Below, piece after piece: positions 1 to 8,019 of a DNA stretch of 11,579 bases (position 1 is the first letter of the stretch; every line of letters starts with the position of its first letter). Below the pieces are notes generated by a model. That model was not told where the DNA came from. It worked only from the letters and a program-made list of their open reading frames with translations, and did not search any database. This stretch comes from CAZIPZ01 sp964541075. Lineage in GTDB: Bacteria; Acidobacteriota; Terriglobia; 20CM-2-55-15. A program made the position numbers and the translations under genes. The DNA is taken from positions 1 through 11,579 of the forward strand of contig CAZIPZ010000128.1 in the NCBI GenBank assembly GCA_964541075.1, in the 5' to 3' direction.

Positions 1-181
1 CGACCGCGGCCGCTACTTTCGCATAGTCCAGAGCCTCTTTAAGGGAATCCGTCCTTGCCGCCCGGGAGCCATCTACGGACATCTCCAGGTCAATGGAGAG
101 GCGCTGTTTCATGGTGCGCTCTTCACTGGTGACTCCAATAGCGGCCACACAGTCGATTCCTGCAATGAGAATGTTGTCCAT
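1..181 (-). CDS. folB: Dihydroneopterin aldolase, N-terminal part (cut by window edge)
   Basis: The visible 60 residues read as the N-terminal half of FolB, which converts 7,8-dihydroneopterin to 6-hydroxymethyl-dihydropterin and glycolaldehyde in folate synthesis in the cytoplasm. Seen: an N-terminal strand (ILIAGIDCVAAIGVTSEER) with the family IGV-x3-E pattern, then QRLSIDLEM, then the acidic/alanine segment and LDYAKVAAAV, matching the LSYADIAETV stretch of E. coli FolB that carries a conserved tyrosine. The catalytic lysine lies in the missing C-terminal half. The ATG at 181-179 overlaps the TAA of the upstream DUF2203 gene by one base (TAATG), implying translational coupling, and supports this start. 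The usual family length is about 120 residues, so about half is present. The main alternative is a paralogue such as FolX; neighbours favour FolB. Confidence 0.85.
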   Translation of the reverse strand, partial: MDNILIAGIDCVAAIGVTSEERTMKQRLSIDLEMSVDGSRAARTDSLKEALDYAKVAAAV

Positions 182-573
182 TATCGATCCGTATCGTCCA
201 GAGGCTCGCGTCCGGCGAAACCAGTTTCAATATCGTGCCAGTATTGAATGGATTCTTCACCGAGATGCCAGCAGAGATAAACGACCTTGCCGCGACGCAT
301 ATAGGGAAAATCGCACAATCCTTTGTCGATGTCCTTGACAAGAACACCCATATCCTTCACGTGTTGCATCAACAACATAAGCTGCGAAACGGATTCGACA
401 TACGTCACGCCATACTTGCTATATCCGTCAAATGGAGCGCTGTCGCGTGCTTTCTGGATCTCCGGATGGAGTTCCTTGATTTCGCGCCAGACCTCCCCGA
501 CTTCTCCTAGGATGGAGCGCAGTTTGGGAATCAAACCATTGGCTTCGCTCAGCGTAAAGATCCGTTCTTCCAT
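181..573 (-). CDS. DUF2203 family protein
   Basis: A 130-residue protein of unknown function that I recognise as the DUF2203 family. Seen: an N-terminal FTLSEANGLIPKLRSIL segment typical of the family, a helical middle, then GLCDFPYMRRGKVVYLCW (residues 85-102) and GEESIQYWHDIETGFAGREP (105-124), the conserved C-terminal signature. No signal peptide or membrane segment is visible, so it is probably cytoplasmic. An in-frame TTG at 624 would add 17 residues, but those are basic and low in family likeness, so the ATG at 573 is preferred although its upstream SD is weak. It lies 51 bp after trxB and overlaps folB by one base, giving a trxB-DUF2203-folB transcription unit. The conserved Cys, Trp and His residues are suggestive, but no reaction is known to me. 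Confidence 0.85.
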   Translation of the reverse strand: MEERIFTLSEANGLIPKLRSILGEVGEVWREIKELHPEIQKARDSAPFDGYSKYGVTYVESVSQLMLLMQHVKDMGVLVKDIDKGLCDFPYMRRGKVVYLCWHLGEESIQYWHDIETGFAGREPLDDTDR

Positions 574-624
574 AAGACTAAGGCTCAGAGGCAGGCCAGG
601 GCGCCGATCGTTGCAACAGCGCAA

Positions 625-1542
625 CTAGTGTTCGAGCCACTTTTCGGCTTCGATTGCGGCCATGCAACCGCTGCCAGCCGCCGTCACTGCCTGCCGGAAA
701 ATAGGATCCTGAACGTCGCCGCACGCAAACACGCCAGGAATGTTCGTTCGCATGGAATCCGGATGAGTTTTGATGTAACCGCGTTCGTCCAGATCGATTT
801 GGCCGCGAAAGATCTCGGTGTTGGGATTGTGGCCGATGGCGACGAACAACCCGGCCACTGGCAGATTCGAGACTTCTTGGGTCTTGATGTTCTGAAGCTT
901 CAGACCCGTCACTCCTGTTTCCTTGTCGCCCAAGACTTCCTGTACCACTGTATTCAGGCGGAATTCGATTTTCGGATTTGCAGACGCGCGATCCTGCATA
1001 ATCTTCGACGCACGCAGAACATCACGGCGATGAATGACGGAGACCTTGGTTGCAAACTTCGTCAGGAACGTGGATTCCTCCATCGCAGAGTCGCCGCCGC
1101 CTACTACGGCGATCTCTTTGCCCCGGAAAAAGAATCCATCACACGTGGCGCACGTGGAGACTCCATGCCCCATCAACCTCAATTCAGATTCGATTCCAAT
1201 CAGTTTCGCGGATGAGCCGGTGGAGATCACTACCGTCTTCGCGGCCACTTCCTGATTCGCATAATAGACGCGGAATGGATGCTGAGTGAGCTTCACGGCA
1301 TGGACGTGACTATTCACAATTTCTGTTCCAAATCGCTGCGCCTGTTTGCGCATTTCGTCCATGAGTTGCGGCCCCATAATGCCGTCAGAGAATCCCGGGA
1401 AATTTTCTACGAGCGTTGTAAGCGTCAGTTGTCCGCCGGGTTCTTTACCTTCAATCAGGAGGGGCTGCAAGTTGGCTCGCGCCGCGTAGATAGCCGCGGT
1501 CAGACCCGCGGGGCCCGAGCCGATGATGATCATATTTCGCAT
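625..1542 (-). CDS. trxB: Thioredoxin reductase
   Basis: A 305-residue low-molecular-weight thioredoxin reductase, an FAD enzyme that passes electrons from NADPH to thioredoxin in the cytoplasm. Seen in order: the FAD-binding GSGPAG (residues 8-13) in an N-terminal Rossmann strand, the EPGGQL motif (34-39), the redox-active pair CATC (131-134) inside the NADPH domain, the NADPH-binding GGGDSA (148-153), and the C-terminal FAD motif GVFACGDVQDP followed by RQAVTAAGSGCMAA. Length matches the usual 305-320 residues and all key residues are intact. A strong SD, GGAGAAGG, lies 4 bases before the ATG at 1542, which fixes the start. It is probably the first gene of the leftward trxB-DUF2203-folB unit and diverges from the aminotransferase across a 53-bp gap. 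Confidence 0.97.
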   Translation of the reverse strand: MRNMIIIGSGPAGLTAAIYAARANLQPLLIEGKEPGGQLTLTTLVENFPGFSDGIMGPQLMDEMRKQAQRFGTEIVNSHVHAVKLTQHPFRVYYANQEVAAKTVVISTGSSAKLIGIESELRLMGHGVSTCATCDGFFFRGKEIAVVGGGDSAMEESTFLTKFATKVSVIHRRDVLRASKIMQDRASANPKIEFRLNTVVQEVLGDKETGVTGLKLQNIKTQEVSNLPVAGLFVAIGHNPNTEIFRGQIDLDERGYIKTHPDSMRTNIPGVFACGDVQDPIFRQAVTAAGSGCMAAIEAEKWLEH

Positions 1543-1546
1543 GAAT

Positions 1547-1554
1547 CCTTCTCC
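1547..1554 (-). promoter_or_regulatory. Strong ribosome binding site of trxB
   Basis: On the minus strand the bases read GGAGAAGG, ending four bases before the trxB ATG. It is the best SD match in the left part of the window and decides between the two close N-terminal methionines (residues 1 and 4) in favour of the first. Confidence 0.7.
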
Positions 1555-1570
1555 AATCCAATGAGAATCC

Positions 1571-1590
1571 CATAAGGTACCATAAGGTGC
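1571..1590 (+). repeat. Tandem 10-bp direct repeat in divergent intergenic region
   Basis: CATAAGGTAC is followed directly by CATAAGGTGC, two tandem copies differing at one base and lying one helical turn apart. They sit in the 53-bp gap between divergent trxB and the aminotransferase gene. The second copy supplies the AAGG that serves as SD for the aminotransferase ATG at 1596. It could be a small operator or a chance duplication; the sequence does not decide. Confidence 0.4.
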
Positions 1591-1595
1591 GCACT

Positions 1596-2693
1596 ATGAA
1601 ACTTCGAACGTTCGACATGGAGAGATGGCAATCACGCTACGAAAATGCAGTCGCATATAATCTGTCGGAAAGCGGCGTCCATCCATTGACTGCGGCTGAA
1701 ATCGGCGCCTCGGCTGAAGAGTTGCTGCATCGTCGTCTTGGGTACTGTCAATCCAACGGTTCCGAGCGCTTTCGTTTTCTGGCCTCGTCGTTTTATGCCA
1801 ACGCCACCGAACGAAACATCCTCGCAACGATCGGGGGAGTCGAAGCAAACTTTCTTGCAGTCTCACGTTTAGTCCAGCCCGGTGACGAAGCCGTGCTCAT
1901 CCTTCCCAACTACATGCAGGTGCACGGACTGGTGGAGAGTCTGGGGGGGCGCGTCGTTCCCGTGTGGCTGAGCCCCGCAGAACAATGGCTTCCGGATCCC
2001 GACGAAATCGCCGGCAAGCTGACCTCCAAGACGAAAGTGATCTCTCTATCGAATCCCAATAATCCCAGCGGAGCTGTGATCGGGCTAGATCGCATTAAGG
2101 CGATCGCTCGCGCCGCGGACCGCTGCGGTTGCTGGATACTGGCGGATGAGGTTTATCAAGGAGCAGAACGCATTGGTGATCGGACGCCGTCGTTCTGGTC
2201 GCAATATCCACGGACACTGGTCACGCAGAGCCTATCGAAGGCCTACGGCGCGCCAGGAACGCGCACCGGTTGGCTCGTGGGCCCGGATGAAATGATCGAG
2301 GAGCTCTGGGCCTTCGCAGACTACGTGAAGATTTCTCCACCCATGCTTAGCGACGACATCGCATGCCGAATTCTCGAAACGCGAGAAAAGGTCCTCGAAC
2401 GAACACACAGCATTCTTAACAAGAACTGGTCGATGCTCGCAGCCTGGCTCAATGAACGGCGATCCATGCTCGAATATATTGCTCCAAGCGCCGGCGCGAT
2501 TTGTATGGTGAAGTACCGACATCAGATCAATTCAACGCTGTTGGCAGAACAGCTCAGGCTTCAAGAATCGACACTGATCGTCCCAGGCGATCAGTTTCTG
2601 ATGGACGGCTTCATTCGTATTGGCTTCGGTATCGAACCGGCGATGCTGGAAAGCGGACTCGCTCGGATCGGCGCGCTACTGGATCGTCTCTGA
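1596..2693 (+). CDS. PLP-dependent aminotransferase, class I/II (fold type I)
   Basis: A 365-residue cytoplasmic PLP enzyme. Seen: the substrate/cofactor stretch with SNPNNPSG (about residues 152-159), DEVY (184-187, the Asp that contacts the pyridine nitrogen), the PLP-lysine motif SLSKAYGAPGTRTGW with Lys 215 and the phosphate-contact Arg 223, and the C-terminal FIRIGFG with the likely carboxylate-binding Arg (341). Catalytic residues are intact, so it should be active, but donor and acceptor cannot be read from sequence. The N-terminal ERW...YNLSESGVHPLT block recalls a subfamily distantly similar to capreomycidine synthase-like aminotransferases; I would not transfer that function. An in-frame GTG at 1587 would add three residues, but the ATG at 1596 has AAGG eight bases upstream and is preferred. 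It diverges from trxB and is followed 119 bp later by a tRNA gene, so it is probably a single-gene unit. Confidence 0.9.
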   Translation: MKLRTFDMERWQSRYENAVAYNLSESGVHPLTAAEIGASAEELLHRRLGYCQSNGSERFRFLASSFYANATERNILATIGGVEANFLAVSRLVQPGDEAVLILPNYMQVHGLVESLGGRVVPVWLSPAEQWLPDPDEIAGKLTSKTKVISLSNPNNPSGAVIGLDRIKAIARAADRCGCWILADEVYQGAERIGDRTPSFWSQYPRTLVTQSLSKAYGAPGTRTGWLVGPDEMIEELWAFADYVKISPPMLSDDIACRILETREKVLERTHSILNKNWSMLAAWLNERRSMLEYIAPSAGAICMVKYRHQINSTLLAEQLRLQESTLIVPGDQFLMDGFIRIGFGIEPAMLESGLARIGALLDRL

Positions 2694-2812
2694 AAATGGA
2701 TGGGAAGCACCGAGGACCTTCGAGAAGACTACCTAAGAGTTCGTGATACACTCGCTGGCGCCGACGCACTTACAACATGCAGATCAGTTGAAAGGTCGGC
2801 TGTCAGTCAAAC

Positions 2813-2886
<74 letters not shown>

Positions 2887-2898
2887 CTTCACCGCAAA

Positions 2899-3087
2899 TT
2901 ACGTCTTCACGTCGGTGGATGTAGGATCTAGTCGTTTGAGGAGCGATTTCGGCCTATAAAAGCGGGTGCTGCAATGCTCACACCGATATGGAAGAACGAG
3001 CAACGCCCGTAGCAGCCAATCGATGATTCCCTTACGCCTCGAGCGGCGGACGTTCACCGACTTACACCGCGGACACGAAAGAGTCAT
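2899..3087 (-). CDS. Small zinc-ribbon protein, uncharacterised
   Basis: A 62-residue protein with two CxxC knuckles, CPRC (Cys 5 and 8) and CEHC (Cys 36 and 39), separated by a basic patch (RRSRRKG) and a hydrophobic segment (IIDWLLRALLVLPY), ending in TRFYRPKSLLKR. The four cysteines most likely bind one zinc ion. The hydrophobic stretch of about 14 residues is short for a membrane span but may pack against or anchor to membrane. I recall similar small proteins being common in Acidobacteriota genomes, but I know no function. The ATG at 3087 has an excellent SD, GGAGGAT, eight bases upstream, which supports this start over a longer open frame reaching 3318 whose extra residues look non-coding. 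It is divergent from the opp operon and convergent with tRNA-Arg(UCG). Confidence 0.8.
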   Translation of the reverse strand: MTLSCPRCKSVNVRRSRRKGIIDWLLRALLVLPYRCEHCSTRFYRPKSLLKRLDPTSTDVKT

Positions 3088-3333
3088 GTTTTGATCCTCC
3101 CTGAAACTGACAGTCTCTCTGCTCGTATAGAAACCGTGGCATGCGCTCCTTAATGTTTCCTTGAAATCAGCGCTGGCTCGGCTGCGCATAGCGGCCTTTG
3201 TATCGTTCCACGATAATGCAACCTTACACCATTTGGTGGAATGCCTGACCAACAAATATGCGCTTGCCGCCGGATATCGACCGACACTCGGCTTCCTTGA
3301 TCGCTGATCGTTTCGCATGATAACGTCGCCGTC

Positions 3334-5130
3334 ATGAACCTCCCTCTGAAGAACTCCGCGTTGATGACGGCAATATTCATGGCGGCGCTATTGCTTTCGT
3401 CGTGCGTTGCAAGCTCAGCCGATTCGGTTTTTTTTGGAAGGACCGACCCCCCGGATGGAGATGTTCTTCGTTACGTCACAGGCTCCGAGCCGGAGTCGCT
3501 TGATCCGCAGATTCCTTCAGGCCAGCCGGAAGCGCGAATCGTGATGTCCATATTCGACGGACTCATCGAATATGACCCGAAAACCATGGAGCCAATACCG
3601 AGTCTGGCCGAACGATGGGAGGCGAACAGCGATTCTACGGTCTTTACGTTCCATCTACGACAGAACGGAAAGTGGTCTAACGGGGAACCGATCACAGCCG
3701 ACGATTTTGTGTACACATTCCGCCGCGGCTTGAATCCGACCGTCGCTGCTCGGAACGCGTATCTCTCGTATGTCATCAAGTACGCGCAGGGATACAACGA
3801 AGGTGCACATTTTGTACGCGACATCGCGAGTGGCGCATTCGATACGGCCCCTACGAGTGGAGATCGACTCATCGTTCCTCAGGAAGGGAAGGCGGCGCCT
3901 GGCAAAGAGCTTGTTCCGATCAAAGCCGAGGACATCGGTGTTGAAGCGCCGGACAGCCTGACAGTTCGAGTAACGCTCACACAGCCAGCGCCGTTTTTCG
4001 CCGGGATGATGGCGCACCAATTCTTCAGGGCCGTTCCCAGGAAGGCCGTCGAGGCGCACGGTTCAGCTTGGACTCGGCCGGAAAACATCGTGACCTCTGG
4101 TGCATTCACTCTTAAAGAGTGGGTCCCTTACGACAAAATCGTTGTTGGGCGAAGCCCGACGTTCTGGGATGCGGCGTCCGTCAGACTCGATGAAATCCGC
4201 TTTTATCCGCTGGAAGACACGACCACGATCATGAATCTTTACAAGGCGGGAGCGGTTGATGCGACGCTGAATCACTCCATTCCGCCCGGCTGGCTGGACG
4301 TCATACGAAAGCTCAAGGACTATATGGATGCGCCCGAGCTTGCCAACGAGTACTACCAGATGAATGTGAAGCGGCCGCCCTTGAACGACGTTCGCGTCCG
4401 GCGCGCCTTCAATATGGCGATCGATAAGGTCGCATTAGCGCGCTTCCGCGGCGTCGCCAAACCTCTAACTGCGTTTGTGCCTGAAGGCATCCTCCCGGGA
4501 TATCCACAAGAGAAGGGCGATTCCTTTGATCCAGAAACTGCGCGCCAGCTCATGATCGAAGCCGGTTTTAAGAACGAACAGGGCCAATACGACGCAAGCA
4601 AGTTTCCGGCGAGCGAAGTGGAAATTACTTACAACACGTCCGATACACATCGGCAGGTCGCGGAATTCATTCAGGCGGAATGGAAAAGAAACCTCGGCAT
4701 CACAGTCACGCTGAGGAATATGGAGTTTCGTACATTTCTGGTCACCCGCGCCAGCCTGGACTACCAGGGTTTTGCGAGATCCGGCTGGGTGGGCGACTAC
4801 CTCGATCCCTTTTCCTATCTGAACATCTTCTATACGCCTGCGGGAGACAATGGAACCGGCTGGTGGGATCCAAGGTATGTTGAAATGCTCGACGAAGCCA
4901 ACCGCACGCTCGACCCACAACTGCGATACCGGAAACTCGCGGACGCAGAGGCGTACATGTTGAAGGCGCAGCCGGTTATTCCTCTGATGACGCGCTCTAC
5001 GGACTGGATGAAAAAACCCTACGTGAAAGGGATGTATCCCAATCCGGGTACGATGCACGCGTGGAAGTTCGTCTATATCGAACGCGACTCTTCGAAATGG
5101 GACTATGGCGTCCCCAGCATGACGCCCTGA
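3334..5130 (+). CDS. oppA: ABC transporter solute-binding lipoprotein, oligopeptide type (SBP_bac_5)
   Basis: A 598-residue extracytoplasmic solute-binding protein that captures a peptide-like ligand and delivers it to the OppBC permease. Seen: an N-terminal lipoprotein signal with Lys 6, a hydrophobic core at about residues 9-21, and the lipobox LSSC with Cys 24 as the lipidated residue. The mature protein carries SBP_bac_5 hallmarks: SEPESLDP (51-58), GKWSNGEPITADDFVYTFRR (112-131), the AFNMAIDKVALARF block (about 357-370), and GWVGDYLDPFSYLNIFYTP (about 484-502). The ATG at 3334 is chosen because the next Met (3364) would remove the charged n-region, although no clear SD precedes it. Its TGA ends one base before oppB. 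It could be a dipeptide or nickel/sugar-peptide binder, since SBP_bac_5 members cannot be told apart by sequence reading. Confidence 0.93.
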   Translation: MNLPLKNSALMTAIFMAALLLSSCVASSADSVFFGRTDPPDGDVLRYVTGSEPESLDPQIPSGQPEARIVMSIFDGLIEYDPKTMEPIPSLAERWEANSDSTVFTFHLRQNGKWSNGEPITADDFVYTFRRGLNPTVAARNAYLSYVIKYAQGYNEGAHFVRDIASGAFDTAPTSGDRLIVPQEGKAAPGKELVPIKAEDIGVEAPDSLTVRVTLTQPAPFFAGMMAHQFFRAVPRKAVEAHGSAWTRPENIVTSGAFTLKEWVPYDKIVVGRSPTFWDAASVRLDEIRFYPLEDTTTIMNLYKAGAVDATLNHSIPPGWLDVIRKLKDYMDAPELANEYYQMNVKRPPLNDVRVRRAFNMAIDKVALARFRGVAKPLTAFVPEGILPGYPQEKGDSFDPETARQLMIEAGFKNEQGQYDASKFPASEVEITYNTSDTHRQVAEFIQAEWKRNLGITVTLRNMEFRTFLVTRASLDYQGFARSGWVGDYLDPFSYLNIFYTPAGDNGTGWWDPRYVEMLDEANRTLDPQLRYRKLADAEAYMLKAQPVIPLMTRSTDWMKKPYVKGMYPNPGTMHAWKFVYIERDSSKWDYGVPSMTP

Positions 5131-5131
5131 G

Positions 5132-6052
5132 ATGCTACGCTTCATTCTCCGACGCCTTTTCGTAACGCTCCCGATGGTGCTGGTCGTCGTTTCCATCACC
5201 TGGCTCCTGATCAGGCTCGCCCCGGGGAACTTCTACACAGGAGAGCGCGCGATCCCGCCCGCAATTGAGGCTAACCTCAGAGCAAAATACGGCCTCGATC
5301 GTCCTTGGTTTGTGCAATACGGAAAGATGATTTCCAACACGTTGCATGGGGATTTCGGAACATCGCTTCGATATGAAGGGCAATCCGTGAACGAAATTCT
5401 CGCTCGAACGCTTCCTGTTTCCGCCGCAATTGGTGTGATGGCCTACATCCTGGCGCTGGCGGTAGGCGTGTGCACGGGCACGCTCGCTGCAATGCGGCAG
5501 AATTCACGATGGGACTACGCGTCAATGGCGCTTGCGATGCTGGGGATATCGCTGCCGAACTTCGTCTTAGGCCCCCTGCTGGTGCTTGGTTTTTCTTTAG
5601 CGCTCTACTGGCTGCCGCCCGCCAGGTGGGACGGCTTTCCAAGCCGAAGCATGGTCCTGCCGGTGATTACGCTCTCTGCGATTTACATGGCTTATATCGC
5701 ACGCCTCACCCGTTCGGGCATGCTCGAGGTATTGCGGGCCGACTACATTCGGACTGCACGGTCCAAAGGACTTGATGAGCGTAATGTAGTTCTCAAACAC
5801 GCCTTCCGCGGCGGGATACTTCCAGTCGTTTCATTCAGTGGTCCGGCTCTCGCGATTCTAATAACCGGAACGGTCGTTGTTGAAAGGATCTTTGCGCTGC
5901 CCGGCCTCGGACAGTACTTTATCAACGCCAATCTGAATCGTGACGAACCATTGATCATCGGCATCGTTGCTTTCGTTTCAATAGTGATCCTGATATTCAA
6001 CCTCATTGTGGACGTGGCATACGCGTTCATCGATCCTCGCATCCGCTACTAG
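5132..6052 (+). CDS. oppB: Peptide ABC transporter permease, OppB/DppB type
   Basis: A 306-residue inner-membrane permease, one half of the transmembrane channel. Seen: the typical N-terminus MLRFILRRLFVTLPMVLVVV leading into the first membrane span, a periplasmic loop with LRAKYGLDRPWFVQYGKMI, several further hydrophobic spans, and the cytoplasmic EAA loop (YIRTARSKGLDERNVVLKHA, about residues 205-224), which contacts the ATPases. The C-terminal LIVDVAYAFIDPRIRY is the usual family ending. The length matches the family at about 305-340. It starts one base after the oppA stop with no separate SD, so translation probably depends on re-initiation after oppA. Confidence 0.95.
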   Translation: MLRFILRRLFVTLPMVLVVVSITWLLIRLAPGNFYTGERAIPPAIEANLRAKYGLDRPWFVQYGKMISNTLHGDFGTSLRYEGQSVNEILARTLPVSAAIGVMAYILALAVGVCTGTLAAMRQNSRWDYASMALAMLGISLPNFVLGPLLVLGFSLALYWLPPARWDGFPSRSMVLPVITLSAIYMAYIARLTRSGMLEVLRADYIRTARSKGLDERNVVLKHAFRGGILPVVSFSGPALAILITGTVVVERIFALPGLGQYFINANLNRDEPLIIGIVAFVSIVILIFNLIVDVAYAFIDPRIRY

Positions 6053-6059
6053 GTTGACT

Positions 6060-6989
6060 ATGGCCAACGATCAGATCGTGAAAGGTACATCGCTGTGGAA
6101 GGATGCCTGGCGTCGCCTGATTCGCAACAAGCTGGCTGTTGTTGGGATGACGTTGACGGCCTTCATTGTGCTTGCTTCCCTGGTCGGTCCCGTGATCATT
6201 GAGAACCTGACCGGATACACCTACGATTACATACCGTCGGACTCCGCGCTGGTGAAATCCTTCCCTCCGTTCACTGCGCCCGATGGCTCATTTTCATGGG
6301 CTCATCCCATGGGAACGGATAATGCCGGCCGCGACATTCTCGCGCGTGTGCTTCTTGGAGGCCGAATCTCATTAATGGTCGGAATCATTTCAACGCTAGT
6401 GTCACTGATCATCGGAATATCTTACGGCGCAACCGCCGGCTATATCGGCGGGCGGCTGGATGACGTCATGATGCGGATCGTGGACGTTTTGTATGCGATT
6501 CCCTACATGATGGTGGTCATTGTTCTTCTTGCGATGTTCGGCCGGCAGACAGCCGTGGGTCAACTTATGCTCTTGTTCGCCTCGCTTGGCGCAGTATCTT
6601 GGTTGACCATGGCGCGCATTGTTCGGGGCCAAGTCATTTCATTGAAGAATCAGGAATTCATTTTAGCGGCGCGCGCCACCGGAGTTCGCACAAGTAAGAT
6701 TATCTTCAGACATCTCGTGCCGAACACCATCGGCCCTGTCGTTGTGTATGCCACGTTGACTGTGCCATCAGTCATGCTGTTAGAGGCTTTTCTTTCATTC
6801 CTTGGACTCGGTGTTCAGGCTCCGCTGGCGTCATGGGGAAGCCTCGCTGCGGAGGGCATTCAAAACATCGCCATCTTTCCATGGCAACTGGTCTTTCCTG
6901 GCTTCACCATGGCCGTCACGTTGTTTTCCTTGAACTTTCTCGGTGACGGCCTTCGCGACGCACTCGATCCGCAAATGAGGAAGGCGTAA
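6060..6989 (+). CDS. oppC: Peptide ABC transporter permease, OppC/DppC type
   Basis: A 309-residue inner-membrane permease that pairs with OppB. Seen: an N-terminal cytoplasmic segment (SLWKDAWRRLIRNKLAVVGM) running into the first membrane span, the HPMGTDNAGRDILARVLLGG motif typical of OppC after the periplasmic loop, and the EAA loop (EFILAARATGVRTSKIIFRH, about residues 199-218). The ending LGDGLRDALDPQMRKA is characteristic. An open frame continues upstream into oppB to 6006, but the ATG at 6060 has AGG seven bases before it and gives the normal family N-terminus. It follows oppB by 7 bp in the same operon. Confidence 0.95.
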   Translation: MANDQIVKGTSLWKDAWRRLIRNKLAVVGMTLTAFIVLASLVGPVIIENLTGYTYDYIPSDSALVKSFPPFTAPDGSFSWAHPMGTDNAGRDILARVLLGGRISLMVGIISTLVSLIIGISYGATAGYIGGRLDDVMMRIVDVLYAIPYMMVVIVLLAMFGRQTAVGQLMLLFASLGAVSWLTMARIVRGQVISLKNQEFILAARATGVRTSKIIFRHLVPNTIGPVVVYATLTVPSVMLLEAFLSFLGLGVQAPLASWGSLAAEGIQNIAIFPWQLVFPGFTMAVTLFSLNFLGDGLRDALDPQMRKA

Positions 6990-7002
6990 CCCCGAACGTC
7001 TA

Positions 7003-8019
7003 ATGACAAATTCTGAACAGAAATTGCTTTCCGTGCGGAACCTGCGCACATATTTCCGGAGCGACGACGGTGATGTGAAGGCTGTCGATGGAGTGAGCTT
7101 TGATGTCGAACGCGGCAGGACGCTGGGGATCGTTGGCGAATCGGGATCGGGAAAATCGGTAACGAACCTGTCGATTATCAGGCTTGTGCCTACTCCGCCT
7201 GCCCGCATTGTTTCGGGCGAAATCATCTTCGATGGAAAAGACCTCCTGTCATTGCCGGACAGAGAGATTCGGCGGATTCGGGGCAAGCGCATTTCAATGG
7301 TTTTTCAGGACCCGATGAGTTCGCTGAATCCGTTCATGCGCATCTCAAAGCAACTGATGGAAATGACTCAGCTTCACCTGGGTCACAGCGCAGACCAGGC
7401 GCGCGAACACGCCATAAAGATGTTGGAGTTGGTCGGAATTCCTGAAGCGCGCCAGCGTGTGGACGATTATCCACACGAATTCTCCGGTGGGATGCGCCAG
7501 AGGGTGATGATCGCAATCGCGCTTTCTTGCAACCCCGAGTTGTTGATTGCTGATGAACCCACGACTGCCCTTGATGTAACGATCCAGGCGCAGATTCTCG
7601 ACCTGATCAAAAAGCTGAAGAAGGAAACGGGATCGAGCGTCATTCTTGTCACTCACGACCTTGGAGTTGTTGCCGGAATGGCCGACGAGATCATCGTTAT
7701 GTATGCGGGAAAGATCTTTGAACGGGCCAAGACGTCGGAACTCTTTCGTCTGCCGGGCAATCCATATACGAAGGGGCTTCTTCGTTCAGTGCCCGACCCG
7801 ACATTGACGACCGTTGAGCTTTATCAGATCCCCGGTCTCCCACCGGATCCTGGCCACCTGCCTCCGGGGTGTCCATTCGCACCTCGCTGCGAGAGGGTTC
7901 AAGATATTTGCAGGAATGAATCTCCGCCGTTGGTCACCCTTGCGGCGGGACACGAGTCGCTTTGCCATTTCGCAGAAGATGTGTATTGCGAATCCCAACA
8001 AGAGCGCGGCTACTCATGA
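7003..8019 (+). CDS. oppD: Peptide ABC transporter ATPase, OppD/DppD type
   Basis: A 338-residue cytoplasmic ATPase powering the importer. Seen: Walker A GESGSGKS (residues 45-52), Q-loop region VFQDPMSSLNP (about 99-109), ABC signature FSGGMRQRV (about 161-169), Walker B LLIADEP with D-loop TTALD (about 180-191), and the switch histidine in VTHDLG (about 215-220). The C-terminal oligopeptide extension carries PGLPPDPGHLPPGCPFAPRC, then a third and a fourth cysteine (DIC and LCHF). Such a four-cysteine set binds a [4Fe-4S] cluster in some characterised homologues. All ATPase residues are intact. It starts 13 bp after oppC without a clear SD, and its TGA overlaps the oppF ATG (ATGA). Confidence 0.96.
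   Translation: MTNSEQKLLSVRNLRTYFRSDDGDVKAVDGVSFDVERGRTLGIVGESGSGKSVTNLSIIRLVPTPPARIVSGEIIFDGKDLLSLPDREIRRIRGKRISMVFQDPMSSLNPFMRISKQLMEMTQLHLGHSADQAREHAIKMLELVGIPEARQRVDDYPHEFSGGMRQRVMIAIALSCNPELLIADEPTTALDVTIQAQILDLIKKLKKETGSSVILVTHDLGVVAGMADEIIVMYAGKIFERAKTSELFRLPGNPYTKGLLRSVPDPTLTTVELYQIPGLPPDPGHLPPGCPFAPRCERVQDICRNESPPLVTLAAGHESLCHFAEDVYCESQQERGYS

Noticed and set aside
628..1215. 195-residue plus-strand open frame opposite trxB
   Set aside because: It lies wholly antisense to an intact thioredoxin reductase and its translation shows no domain or motif; it is a by-product of codon bias.
3088..3318. N-terminal extension of the zinc-ribbon gene to 3318
   Set aside because: The ATG at 3087 has a near-perfect SD, while the extra 77 residues look like non-coding translation.
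4465..5199. 244-residue minus-strand open frame opposite oppA and the oppB start
   Set aside because: Fully antisense to well-supported oppA; the translation is rich in Arg/His with no family features and no SD.
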